This document shows positions 48,596 through 59,575 of a stretch of DNA of 64,000 nt, one piece after another (the first letter of the stretch is position 1; every line of letters starts with the position of its first letter). Under the pieces are notes generated by a model, which saw nothing but the letters and a program-made list of their open reading frames with translations, did no database searches and had not been told where the DNA came from. Source of the DNA: Saccharina japonica (lineage: Eukaryota; Sar; Phaeophyceae; Laminariales; Laminariaceae); the NCBI GenBank assembly GCA_008828725.1, contig MEHQ01003373.1:186001-250000 (forward strand). The letters are read 5' to 3'. Made by a program: the position numbers and the translations under genes.

Positions 48596-49112
48596 TTAAT
48601 TGACACACAACACGCAGTGAGACATAGATGTGTCGAGGGCTTAAAGCTTTATTTTTACCCATCTGCCGGAGGATAAAAAATAAATAATATAAATCCCGTC
48701 TCTTTTTCCCACTTGGGCCGTGCTTTTCGTAGCTACGTAGTATGCCTGTTTTTGTGTCACTTTGCCCCGTTCCACCAGACAGACCGCTTACGTTTGGATT
48801 GCCCGTCGCGTATTTTCCTTGGGTCAGGACTATACCGTGCTCTGTCTCTGCCTATGTTTCCCCCTTGGCATTTGGCATACGCACATCGTTTTGTTCTCTC
48901 CCCCCCACGGTAGGTCGGAGTTCACACACGCTAGCACTCGTGTCACCCCCTCAAACTCGTGCTGTTTATCTTCATCGTTTGTTTTATCTGGAACCCTTTT
49001 CTTGCCAGTACTGAATGCCTGCGTATCCTGCGTTCTAGTCTCCCTGGTGGTAGGCCCCCATTAGTCCCCCTAGGCAGATACTTTGGCGCACGTCATACTT
49101 TTTGCGTTCTTT

Positions 49113-49391
49113 CTAGAATGTTGTGCTCCCTACGTTGAGTGCACTCTTCGGCTTGCCGCATTTCTTCAGCATGGATATCGTGTCGTCCTTAGTTAGTGAC
49201 CTGCTTTCTGTAGGCGGTAGATTGTTTTTACCGGCTTTCGCCTTGCAAGGTATAGAGGTGTGGGAGTGGGTTGTGAAGCACAGTATCTTCGATCCATTTC
49301 TCAGAATTTTCTGGATGGAGTTGGTACCCTCCTGCTGTATGTGCGTCTGCATCAACTGCCCTTCAGGGTGGGCTTGTGTCATGGTATTCAT
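49113..49391 (-). CDS. Unrecognised 92-aa open frame inside Mutator-like element 2
   Basis: ATG-started frame (MNTMTQAHPEGQLMQ to KPKSALNVGSTTF, TAG stop). It is hydrophilic, Thr/Lys-rich, without membrane segments or a known domain. The ordinary amino-acid composition makes it the best coding candidate inside this element, so it could be a captured host exon. No splice sites or homologue are visible. Chance remains likely. Confidence 0.25.
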   Translation of the reverse strand: MNTMTQAHPEGQLMQTHIQQEGTNSIQKILRNGSKILCFTTHSHTSIPCKAKAGKNNLPPTESRSLTKDDTISMLKKCGKPKSALNVGSTTF

Positions 49392-50251
49392 GATATCCCC
49401 GTTTCCCCTATATTTTTATGGAGGCGTTACTATTTATATATTCCTCTGAGAAGCGGAACACTTGCCCTCCTGCCCAGAACTTCTGGAGAGGCACGGGACC
49501 GCTATTAACTTGAACCAAACACGTGTGAGTGCGAGTGGTCAAGCGTAACCAGCGAGGACCTGCACAGTAGTCGGGCTTGCCCCATGCTGCCTAAACTAAT
49601 GCATCATGCCGCGGCTGTAAGGCCGTAAGGCCGTAAGGCCGTGGTATACCTTCACACACACCCATTAAAGGCATGTGGCCCAAACGACTAATACCATACC
49701 TGGTTGACAGGTACGGTCGGCTGATTGACAGCCCCGGCATCTGGTGTGGCCGTCTGTCTTCATTTCAGTTGCCAAACAGTGATCGTTCGAGCCATTAATT
49801 GGTACCCTTGAAGCCAAAAACAGGTGATACGTTTATTGGGTAGCAAATAATGTGTGTACTTACGCACTTAGAGCCACCTGTAGGTACAATGGAGCGCAGG
49901 CCCAATATCAGGCGGGCTAGGAAGCCGTTTCCGGTGTACATTGGGCAGTGTACCTATAAATGGCTCAAAGTACGTAGGTATACCTAATTTTGGCGAATGC
50001 CCTGTTTAGAAGGTCTTGACCACGAGAAAATATCGAAGAAAATGTTCGTGGGTGCTACTGCTTCCACACCACCACACCCTACCCCAAATAAAATGCTCGA
50101 TGTATACATGTGTGTACACACTCTATTACGGTGGACCATAGTAAACACTAGTAACACTGGTAAATAGGACCTACGGTACACACAAAAACCTATATGTTAA
50201 TAGTTACCTTACCTATTTTTACTATTAATAACAATATTAGGTCCTATTTAA

Positions 50252-50340
50252 CCCTTTTAGGACTGCAGTCCCTTCTCGGGGACAAACCACTCTAATTATA
50301 AGGAATTTGTCCCCAAAACGGGACTCCAGTCCTATAAGGG
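50252..50340. mobile_element. TTAA hairpin MITE B, copy 1 (89 bp)
   Basis: TTAA lies at 50248-50251 and 50341-50344. The element starts CCCTTTTAGGACTGCAGTCC and ends, reversed, CCCTTATAGGACTGGAGTCC, so almost the whole unit folds into one hairpin. A TTAA target with CCC ends is the piggyBac pattern. Confidence 0.88.
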
Positions 50341-50404
50341 TTAATATGGTCCTCGGTATTAGTAGTACTGTTAATCTCGTACCGTCCTAGTAACTCGTAA
50401 TATG

Positions 50405-50475
50405 CTCTGTTTGATCATTTGATCGTTTGATCGTTTGATCGCTTGATCGTTTGATCGCTGTGGGCTGTGGGCTGT
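50405..50475. repeat. TTTGATCG tandem tract
   Basis: Six or seven TTGATC(G/A)TT-type units followed by GTGGGCTGTGGGCTGTG. Confidence 0.85.
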
Positions 50476-50894
50476 GAGCTCAGCAGATGACGCAACTAAA
50501 TAGACGCAACAGTAATAATGCAGAAAACGACGACGCATGCATGTCGAACGAATGAATTTTCCGTCGTACACTCGTATACATTCTTACGTATAATACCTAC
50601 GTATTATACCAGGTATCAGATATTCGTATCATATTTCATACATGTATTACAGCAGTACACGACGAGACATCAAAGACTAGAAGCACGGTCTTGGCTTCAT
50701 TCAGTCAGATCGACTACTTATTACCAGTACCTATTACTACTACTACTACGTATATACTACGTATTATTACGTATATAGTATGATACTGCTGTCTCTAAGT
50801 TCGTTGTTCTCACATTAACTAACAGTGCTGCTAATGGCCACATTGATTTACAGTGCGAGTCCGTGTCCACTGTCCACTGTCCACTCATTGCCGT

Positions 50895-51248
50895 ATCCAG
50901 TGGAGAGGTAGCACTTTTTGACTGAAGACACGTTTTCTGAACGATCGGGTTCCTTAGCCCAAAAACGTCGGATTCCACTCTTCTTGTTTCTGTTGCATTG
51001 TGTTGCATTGTGTTGCAATGTGAGTTTGGTCCTGAGATTGGACATCGGGCAGCACTTTAACCCTTTTAGGACTGGAGTCCCGTTTTGGGGACAAACCACG
51101 CTAATTCTGAGAAATTTGTCCTCGAAACCGGACTCCTGTCCTGTAAGGGTTAACTCTCGTTAAAAAAAACATTTATCCGGTGAGGTATGGCGCTCCTGAA
51201 GCGGAGAGATCAGAAAAATCATGGTGCACCTCTATCGTAGCTTGCGTC
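50895..51248 (-). mobile_element. MITE family A, copy 4, with nested MITE B
   Basis: Same orientation as copy 2: GAGGTAGCACTTTTTGACTG near the left, GTGCACCTCTATCGTAG and TTGCGTC at the right end (51248). The left end is diverged and no clear 4-bp duplication is seen. A TTAA hairpin MITE (51061-51149) has inserted within it. TTGCATTGTG is repeated near 50993-51020. Confidence 0.85.
51061..51149. mobile_element. TTAA hairpin MITE B, copy 2 (89 bp), inside MITE A4
   Basis: TTAA at 51057-51060 and 51150-51153. It is the same length as copy 1. Ends CCCTTTTAGGACTGGAGTCC and, reversed, CCCTTACAGGACAGGAGTCC. The surrounding GCAGCACTTTAA and TCTCGTTAAAAA belong to MITE A. Confidence 0.92.
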
Positions 51249-51419
51249 TGGACAGGTTCCAATAAACTCTGTCTGAAGTGGACTAATAATATTACACCAG
51301 GAGAAAAAAAAAACGGGGAAAAATAACGGAAAAGCGGGAAATAAATGAAAAGCCAGTACAGCAGTAGCAGTAGGGGGAGCTATGTAAGGCGATAATGCGG
51401 TGTGGTGCACCGAGATTTT

Positions 51420-52320
51420 GACCGCCCTATATGGAAAGACCGTCTTGATTGGAGTTAGGGCGGTTGACCGCCTTATTGGGCTTTTAGTGGTATCCCAATA
51501 AGGCGGTAACCGCCCTGTTCAGTAGGTACAGCTTCGTGAGGTGCAGCACAGAGTGTTCCTGACCCAAATATGACAAATATGACCCAGAGGGCCTCAGTAA
51601 GAGGTATGTCATACATACGTGCGCTCGGATAAGGAAGGCACAGCGGTTTGCAGCAGTACCAGTGCGCAATCCAGTGAACATGTGTGATGTCAAACACACA
51701 CCACAGCTGAGCAGACGGGCGCGGACACTCACTTTGTATGTTGAGAAGTATTATATCCCTCGAGCTGCGGGCGACAGAGGCAGCCGAAGCCACACACCGC
51801 CGAACTATGCTGTTGTACCGAGAGGACGCTTCGCTTTGATAGACATTCACAACAGAGTATGTCTCGCAGCAACAACAGCAGCAGGGGTGTGATACTGTCT
51901 ATACAGCATAAGACACCTATTTGAAGTAAATAACAGGCTATAGTAAGAAATCCAGGCTGGGATTCAGAGGAAAACCAGAAGTTTAGGAATCGTTATCTTG
52001 CAATTAATGTAGAAATAACCCCCTCTAGACTAAGAAATCCAGCCTGGACCAGATTTTCTGTTTCTGATTACAGTAGGTGTCCTGCTCTGTACCTCGCTCC
52101 AACGCAGCACCAGAGCAATGTTTCATACTGATGTGGAGGCTAAAGTGGGCCGTGGATACAGGGTGAATAGGGCGGTAGCCGCCCTGAATGGGTCGGTTAC
52201 CGCCTTATATGGGGTAAGTCGCTATAGAGAGCGCTAACCGCCCTATTCGCATCTTCTGTCGTGTCAAGCCGCGTTTGACCGCCTTATATCGAATGAGCGC
52301 CTTATTCAGACCGCCTTGTA
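51420..52320. repeat. Region bounded by GGCGGT/ACCGCC palindrome arrays
   Basis: Clusters of GGGCGGTNACCGCC, ACCGCCTTAT and ACCGCCCTAT occur at 51420-51520 and 52155-52315, on either side of about 630 bp. Between them, 51908-52082 is a smaller inverted pair (GACACCTA at each end, AAGAAATCCAG(G/C)CTGG inside). This looks like a non-autonomous element with palindromic subterminal repeats. The exact ends are not defined. Confidence 0.55.
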
Positions 52321-52329
52321 TAGGCCCCC

Positions 52330-52830
52330 TATTGATGTACACACACGACAAACGTACTGCCTGTGCTGTATTAACTGCAACAAATCGGTCATCTCACGCA
52401 ATATATATACTTCGAAGTATATACATATAATGTGAGAGCAGCATACATACTTACGTAGCAGATACATTCGAAACGCTGTATTTACTGGGGGGTGTGACGC
52501 CGAGAAAACGAACCGAATCCGCCAACGAAAAGAGCACGGAAGGGAGAAGAACAAATGAAAACGAAAAGGCGACACGGAAGCACGCATAAACGAAAAGAGA
52601 AAGGAAGGAAAGCAGGGGAAAAACAACAGAAACAAGAAAAAAGAAAAAAGAAGAAAATCACAAAAGAAAGGCGAAGGGAAGAAAAGGAAAAGCAGGAAAC
52701 AGGGAAGTCAGTCTGTTGGGCAGACCGCTTGCCCCCCCCTACCAACCCGTCTCGGCCCCCTCCCCCCCCCCCCCGTTCCCCCTGCCCCCCCCCCTCCCTA
52801 AAACCCCTCCCTCCTCCCGCCCGCTTCTGC
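52330..52830. other. Purine-rich then C-rich tract
   Basis: 52545-52710 is almost pure A/G on the plus strand. 52730-52830 is C-rich with runs of 9 to 13 C. No gene was seen. Confidence 0.6.
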
Positions 52831-52835
52831 TGGCG

Positions 52836-53695
52836 TCAGCGGTTAGAGTCGCGATTGCAGCGGTTAGAGTCGCGATTGCAGCCGTCCTGTATTGCTCTGC
52901 CGTATACCTCCTGCTCGTCCTTGTGCCATTTCCGCATGAAGACCTTCTCTGCCTCTCCCCCTACCCTTGAAACCATCTGTCGGCCTTCTGAGCGTCCTCG
53001 TGCCACCCTTACAGCTTGAATGCCGAACGCCTTAAGGTCCTCCTCAACGTCTTTCATCCAGTCCCACTCTTGTCCCCTGGGGCAGTTCTCACTCCCGAAT
53101 GTCTCCCCAAGCCCCAGGCGCTCCTCTCCCATCCGTACCACGAAGCCCGCGAACAATATATCATCCGTCTGCGTACCGTCGTCTCAAAGCTCTCGGGGTC
53201 TGTCCCGGGAATCGCGTTGGCATAGGATATAGGGTGTGGTTCTTCGCGCTTCCGTTTCTGCCAGCCGAGGCATCGCAGGAGCGTCGTCCTTCGGTAGCCT
53301 GTCGTGGTCAGTAGTCAGCCTTGCTTGGGCTCCACGTGAGGGAGCCCGTAGAGTAGCGTATCGATGACCTCGACTTTCAGCATCCGCACCTTCAGGCGTA
53401 AGCGCACACCCGGGCGGTCCCATACATTTACATATGATTCCGCCCGAAGCACGCCCACTATGCCCTCTTGAGTCGACGCGTTGCCTCGACACTCCTGAGG
53501 TCCCTATCTGCGCTGATAGCCCCCCGCCCAAGAACATCAAACTCGACCGTTTCTATTTGTGTACACCTGGCCGGCGGCATTGTGACGGTCATTGTCACGG
53601 GCCCCCTATTTTTTTATTTGCAGGCACATGATCTCTGTCTTAGCCTCCAAGGCCGTCAGCCCGGACGCCTCACACGCTGACACCATCATGCATGC
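52836..53695 (-). pseudogene. Decayed LINE reverse-transcriptase 3' part
   Basis: Read on the minus strand in several frames, the order is that of the C-terminal part of a LINE RT: EASGLTALEAKTEIMCL (about 53680-53625), LKVRMLKVEVIDTLLYG (53397-53347), SFETTVRRR (about 53200), then EWDWMKDVEEDLKAFGIQA and EKVFMRKWHKDEQEVYGRA (53080-52890). Frames change several times, so it is dead. It ends in a 21-bp unit (GGTTAGAGTCGCGATTGCAG) repeated twice at 52840-52880; short tandem 3' ends are usual for RTE-like LINEs. The YxDD core lies upstream and is not recognisable. Confidence 0.65.
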
Positions 53696-53744
53696 ATACC
53701 TGATATGTATGCATACCGTGTGCATACCGAAATAATGCTACTGT

Positions 53745-54605
53745 CGTAGAGTAAACGCCCCGCCCGGAGTAAACACCCCGGCTCTATTGTCAGCGAAAAC
53801 CAGCATAATAAAATAAGTATCGCGGAGTAAACACCTCCCATTAAAACATAAATGAGAAATAACGCCCCGTCCATGTAGTCAACGCCCCGCCCCGCCCCCC
53901 TTCCGTCTCTAGTTGAGGCAAAAGCCCTGGGGCGATGCGGGCAAGCCACTCGAGTGAGGAGAGTTGAGGTATTCCTGAACCAGGCAAGTACGCCTGCTAC
54001 GATAGAGGTGCACCATGTTTTTTCTGAGCTCCTCACTTAAGGAGCGTCATACCTCACCGAAAAAACGATTTTGGAGAAAAAGAAGAGTGCTGCCGGATGC
54101 GAAATCTCATGACCGAAGTATATTCTGAAACAATATTTCGTCACAAAAATGAAATTCCGACGAATTTGGGTTAAGGAGCCCGATCGTTCAGAAAACGTTT
54201 CCTCCAAAAAGTGCTACCCCTACCGTAGCACGAGTCCAAGGGGGCGTGTTATATATAGATAGGAATGTCGACATATGGGCAGGCATATGCATACAGCAGT
54301 ACGTACAACATGTGTTGCGCAACGACAACAGCAAAACAAACCATATTGGCAGCCGAGGGCAGAACATCAAAAACGTTCAAAACCTTCTTCTGCCTTCCAA
54401 AAATAATTATCGCCCAATCTCACTCAAACGAGTATACCGTAGCCACGCTATAGAGAGCGCTCCGCCCGGAAAAAACACTCTATTTCGGCTAAAACGAGCA
54501 CAACAATCAGGAGTAAACGCCAACTATAAAAACACAGACGCGAAAAACGCCCAGACCGCGTAGTAAACGCCCCGGGTCGCATTGTTTACGCCTGCACAAC
54601 CCCAA
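53745..54605. repeat. GTAAACGCCCCG repeat region, split by MITE A3
   Basis: (G)GAGTAAACGCCCCG-like words recur at about 53751, 53768, 53825, 53878, 54510 and 54560, and once inverted at 54577. MITE A3 (53989-54236) lies between two halves. Probably a decayed element with short subterminal repeats. Confidence 0.5.
53989..54236 (+). mobile_element. MITE family A, copy 3 (248 bp, TSD CAAG)
   Basis: Exact CAAG duplications at 53985-53988 and 54237-54240. Ends TACGCCTGCTACGATAGAGG and, reversed, GACTCGTGCTACGGTAGGGG. The body is collinear with copy 1. Confidence 0.93.
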
Positions 54606-54629
54606 CGCCCCGGGGGGCGTTTTCTATCA

Positions 54630-57124
54630 TTTTATTACGGTGCGGTTCTCCAAGACCAAATTCCGCACCGCACCGCACCGTAGGGTCATGCTTGCAGGAG
54701 AACCGCATCGCTGTACCGCGGTTCGGTGCGACGCGTACACCGTGAAACACATTGTTTGATTGTGTGCTACACGACGTGTGCAAAGTGCATATGAAGTATT
54801 GCTACAACCCGGGGAATGGCGACAGAGAAGAAAGTATTAAATATAGATGATACAGTATACCGTACGTACGTACTGTAGTATGGGTACGGCCTGGTGGAAT
54901 ACATCACGATTTTAGGCTGCCCGAGGAGCTGAGAACTGAGAAGTGTGAATATAAACAAATATTGGTATGGCATAATGAATCAATTGCTAACGTGAGCTAA
55001 TGCGAATAGGACTTCGACTGCTTTATCTTGTGAGACGATGATAACCAACACCTCCTGGTGGTGCAGGTGTGTATATAGTGCAAAGGATAAGAGGGTGGTA
55101 TGGGTCAGGCATGTGTCAAACCGCAGATTAAAGGTGGAAACCCCTCGCAAGAATCGCTGCCACCCTCCCTCCCTCCGCCGAACACACAGAGTTTCCACTA
55201 AACAAAATGGAGGCGTTTTGTTTCCAGGAGGAGGCAGCACAAAAAAATCGAAACCGCAAACCAAATGCAAACTGCATGTATATGATTTTGAGAACCGCTG
55301 AAAGCGTGTACCGGTATTACTACAGTAGTAGTAGTGCGGCGCACTGGCACAGTATGTACTGGCAGTAGCAACCTACTGACTGACCCAGTCATTGTATTCG
55401 ACAGCAGTAAGTAGATTTTTTATAACACAACGTACGTCCAAGAAACACGCCATCATATAGTACGAAAACCCATCCAAAGGGGTTTCAGGAGAGACAACAT
55501 AGAGGAGGAGCTCTCCGCCACCCCCCGGATGTTGCACCCTTTAACGCGTTCCTTCCTTCCACAATGGATGGTGTTTTCATGTGTGGTGTCTGTATCAGCG
55601 TTGAGAACCTGCTACCTAAAGTTTGCTGGAGTTTACTCGCTTCGCTATATGCCAGTACAATACCGCTGCAATCCAGAGTACTCTGATTCATTTTGACGAC
55701 AGCTACCAACTGACCCAGTCAGCCAGTGCCCAGCCCTACGTAGTAGATACTTCGCATCCCTGGAGTCCCTGGTATAATATGCGTGGTGGGTGAAGTGGTT
55801 TGTGATTATTACACACCAATTAATAGTATAGCTTATTTTAAGAAACGGTATTTATAGCATACTTACCAACGTACGAAGTATATATTTATTTGTATATATA
55901 TGTGCCATATATAAATAGGTTGATACTCAATTATAAATGCCTTCAATCGATGAGTGTCGCACCACATAATATGTCATCAATAAGAGACATGCCAAGCAAG
56001 GCAAAACGTGCGTTGTCCATGGTATATATGTTCTTGGACCGAGTGTTTCACACTAAAACCGACAAGTAGTGTGGTGTGAGTCCAGGCATATCAAGGCAAC
56101 GTTATTGTCTGCCAAGCTGCCAAGGGGTGAAAGTATTGTCTCTTCGCATGTTTGTGTCTTCACAGAAGCTCGTTGCAACCATCTGTGGATCGCTTCGCAG
56201 ACCGTATATATCGGACTCTATACGCGCGCACAGCAGTCTTTCGCCATTATCGATTTTCACGTTTCCGTTTCTCTCGCCATACTATTAATATTAATAATAA
56301 TAGTTCTATGATATTAATACTAAGAATAGCATACCCAAAGGATTTTGGGGCCCCTCCACGATGTCAAAATGTTTCCTTTTTATTACTGTAAGTTTGCCTG
56401 TAGGGTAGGACGTACAACAGAGTAGACGTTCCTTTCTTACTGCTTGTTGCAGGGTAGGAGATCGTTGTGCCTGTACAGTGCGTATTCATGGTACGGCAGT
56501 AGTAGTCCTGTGTCCTGTACGTATACTGTATGGATTCCATTCCCTTCCACCCCAACCTCGAACAGCGCCTATACCCAGTATATACCTGGGCGTTGGGGGT
56601 TGGAGGTCGTTCGCTTTTTATGTAAGGGACATTGAAGCAGTAACCAGTTTATTATTGCTGGTTTATTCGGGTGTGTATGTTGTTTATACGAAACCGTGAT
56701 TTCTACCAGAGACAGTCCACAGCCAGTACACCCAGTGTCCGTGCCGCTTCTTCAATCCCGCAGTGTCCCAGAGAGAGATATACGAGTCCTGTCTGTGGCC
56801 ACAAAACTACGATACAGCTACGTAGAGAAGCTGCATTGTTAGCAGTAAGCAGAGTAGACAATGAAACGCCATGTCATCGTGGTAGGCACGACAGGAACGA
56901 CATAGACATGCATGCGTGGGTGGTCTTGGCTTCGTTTACAGGAGTATTGTTTGTTTTCTATACGTTTTTCTAGAGAAAAACGGACAAACTCGTGTCGATG
57001 TTTGCATGGTGAAATAAAGCGGATTAGCCGCAAACGGAGAAAATTACAGGCTGGTTGGAGCAAAACGTCCCAAATTTCGTCAACTATGAACACTTTGAAT
57101 AGTTGAATGCCACACATTTAGTTG
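54630..57124. other. No gene recognised
   Basis: 54641-54710 contains GGTGCGGTTCTCC and, inverted, GGAGAACCGC, a likely hairpin. 56715-56895 is the second copy of the repeat found at 46985-47135. The rest is AT-rich with short unconvincing frames. Confidence 0.45.
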
Positions 57125-57132
57125 ATATCACA

Positions 57133-58041
57133 CAGTGATGTGAACCGAAAATGAAAATAGACTCGGTCGGTGTTTCGGTTTCTCACCGAAAAGTCGATCG
57201 GTTTCGGTCGGTTTTTTATTTCAAACCGAAAAAAAACGAAACCGAAAGCTGCCGAAACCGTAATTTTTCGGTCTGTTTTTCGGTCGGTTTCCCGACTAAA
57301 CTAGCCAATTGGTCTGGATTTCGAATAGTTCGGTGCGCATGTGTTGGCATAATGCGACGAGATGATCGTGGTATGGTGTCAAGTGGCCCTCCCGCAGTAG
57401 TACCTGCGTCTGCTGCGCCACACACGGTACAGGCCGACATGCATGTTTATAATCTGCAGCCGACAATAGCTACAGGTTCAGCAGTTCCTACAATAAAAAC
57501 ATAGTAGGACAGTATTGTACGAGGGCACGAGGGCACTGCTGATGTGCAGTCTAGACACCATGTATGTATGATGTGATGATAGATTATAGACACATCTTGA
57601 AGCGTACAGCTAACACCATCAAGAACTCTAGGTTGCTGAAGGGGGAGCTGTGAGTACCCGCCTCTGCCCCCGGCTCGAGGTCAGAGTCAGCACAGCCGCC
57701 TGAACCGGACATGGTTGTCCTTCGCAGTCTCGCGACGCACTGCTGTACCGCTACACCCTGTGCCTTGTGCGACTGTTGCTGCTGCTGCTACGGGCTGTTT
57801 GATATGTGCTGTGTGATGTGTGAGTATCCATGTCCATACATAACGGGGTTTCCATGTAGATATGTAGGCGTTTATTGACTTAGGGGACGGGGAAAAAAAC
57901 CGACCGAAAAAACCGAGTCGGTTTTTCGGTGTCGTTGTTTGTTTTCAACCGAAAAACCGAAAAATAAAAGTCGGTTTTCGGTCGGGAAAAAACGAAAAAC
58001 CGATCGAAAAACCGAGTTTCGGTTATCGTTTCACATCACTG
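57133..58041. mobile_element. hAT-like non-autonomous element (909 bp, 8-bp TSD)
   Basis: Ends CAGTGATGTGAACCGAAAAT and, reversed, CAGTGATGTGAAACGATAAC, with CGGTTTC/CGGTTTTTCGG words repeated for 150 bp inside each end. The flanks ATATCACA and GTATCACA match at 7 of 8 positions. CAGTGATGT-type ends and an 8-bp duplication are the hAT pattern. The interior has no transposase frame. Confidence 0.88.
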
Positions 58042-58539
58042 GTATCACAACGGCCGTATTGAACAGCGGTATCAGATGGAGCTGTTTCGTGCGGGCAAAA
58101 GCGGCGACATTGATTGTGTCTTGGTGTGTCCCGACGAACCACAGGCCTTCAAAAAGCTCAACGCAAATAGTGAGGTGCTTCCATGTATAGCACAAGAAAT
58201 CATTTGTGTTTAAGTTTGTTTTCGAAAAAAAAAAGATTCTGGGTATTCCAATGCACGTCTGTCTGTAAAAAGAGTGTTCAAACAATCGAAGAATGGACTG
58301 TTGTTGTAGGATCAATATTTACCAAACAATATACCGCTAAAAGCCGAGTGCATACTGAAAACAAGTAGTTTCGCAAACATACACACACCACCCGTGCCAT
58401 TATACAAGGGGTGTGTGGAGGGAGTGTATTGTTTTTTTGTTGTTTTCCTCTAGAGACCTGGTGTCCCACAAAGCCCAATATTCAGAAACCCGAAGACCCT
58501 AGATAATTGTCGGGGGAAAAAAAACAGTATTATTGTACC

Positions 58540-59575
58540 CCCTCGGCATAATGTCACGATCTACCACATTATTAGATGACTTTTGAGTTTACTTTCATGA
58601 AAGTTTCCACGAAAGTTTTTTTACTTTAATGGAAATAAAGTTTAGTTCCACGAAAGTTTCCACGAAAAAAGTGTTTTTACTTTCATGGAAGTACGTTTTG
58701 CTTCTACGAAAGTTTTTACTTTCGCGGAAGTAAACTTTACTTCCACGAAAGGAAGTTGATTTTTACTCCCACCGAAGTTTTTTCTTTAATAGAAGTATAC
58801 ATGGAAGTAAAGGTACTTCCACGACGAACGTTGTTTTGTACGTCCATGGGAGTTTTTTTACTTTTATAAAAGTAACATGCCTCCACGAAAGTCGTTGTTT
58901 ACGTCCACCGGAGTTTGTTACTTTCATGGAAGTAAACATGGAAGTAAACTTCCACGAAAGGTGTTTTGTACGTCCATGGGAGTTTTTTGCCTTCATAGAA
59001 GTGAACCTGGTTCCACGAAAGTTGCTCTTTACGCCCACCGGAGTTTGTTACTTTCATAGAAGAAGTAAAAATGGAAGTAAATTTTACTTCCATGGAATTA
59101 TGTTTACTTACATGTGATTAAACTGGAAGTAATAAATATTTTTACTTCCATGGAAGTAACACATGGAAGCGGAGGCATGAATTCACCCCCTGCTCCCAGT
59201 TGGCACACCGTCCCACGCAACGTGGGTCAATCCCAAATACTAAAACGTTGGCCAGTTACAAAACGGGATATTTGAGAACCGTGTAGCGCGCAAGGCAGAG
59301 AACACTAGATCTGTGTAGTGGCCGAAGGCCCTTATCAAACGGAAAATATAATGGAACCATGGAGGAAGTGTTTTTACTTCGGTATACTTGCACGAAGGGT
59401 TTCCACATGATGAGTCATATTTACGCCCATGGACGTTTCGCTTATTTCGTAGAAATAGTAGTATAATTTAACTTCCATGAAAGCGAAACAAACTTTCACG
59501 GAAATAGCTTAACTCTCATAGAAGTAAATGAAAAATGACAAATAACGTGGTAGACCGTAATGACACGGAAGACGT
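58540..59575. mobile_element. TIR element N with ACTTCCATGGAAGT arrays
   Basis: CACGATCTACCACATTATTA (near 58556) is inverted at the right as CGGTCTACCACGTTATTT (near 59545). Between them are about 600 bp of ACTTTCATGGAAGTAAAC- and CTTCCACGAAAGTT-type palindromic words, then a module that recurs at 60.3 and 61.8 kb. The target duplication was not identified. Confidence 0.6.
59170..59365 (+). repeat. Dispersed module with GTAGTGGCCGAAGGCCC, copy 1
   Basis: Contains ACGGGATATTTGAGAACCGT and GTAGTGGCCGAAGGCCC. Copies 2 (60300-60440, +) and 3 (61985-61770, -) share this order. Copies 2 and 3 read as IENCIAHSTEPHYRPDYLVAEGPL and LKTVQSAAQNLTYNICLVA respectively in split alignments, so a decayed reading frame is possible. 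Confidence 0.6.

Larger units (their letters stand above)
46819..50002. mobile_element. Mutator-like element 2 (about 3.18 kb, diverged 9-bp TSD)
   Basis: The ends are inverted over about 110 bp: AGGTATACCTACGCACTTTG on the left and, reversed, AGGTATACCTACGTACTTTG on the right, running on to CGGAAACGGCTTCCT and GATATTGGGCCTGCGC. The outer ends GTGCATTAGCC and GGGCATTCGCC resemble those of Mutator-like element 1. The flanks TTTTTATAA and TGTTTAGAA match at 7 of 9 positions, a decayed 9-bp duplication. An extra subterminal block (ACAAATGGCTCAAAGTGCG) lies at about 47150. No transposase is visible. The interior is pyrimidine-rich on the plus strand. Confidence 0.8.

Noticed and set aside
48113-48600. 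Possible helix-turn-helix peptide EGRSIAEVAKQFQERLAAH on the minus strand
   Set aside because: It falls in a 107-bp DNA duplication, the frame is not maintained between units, and no protein context surrounds it.
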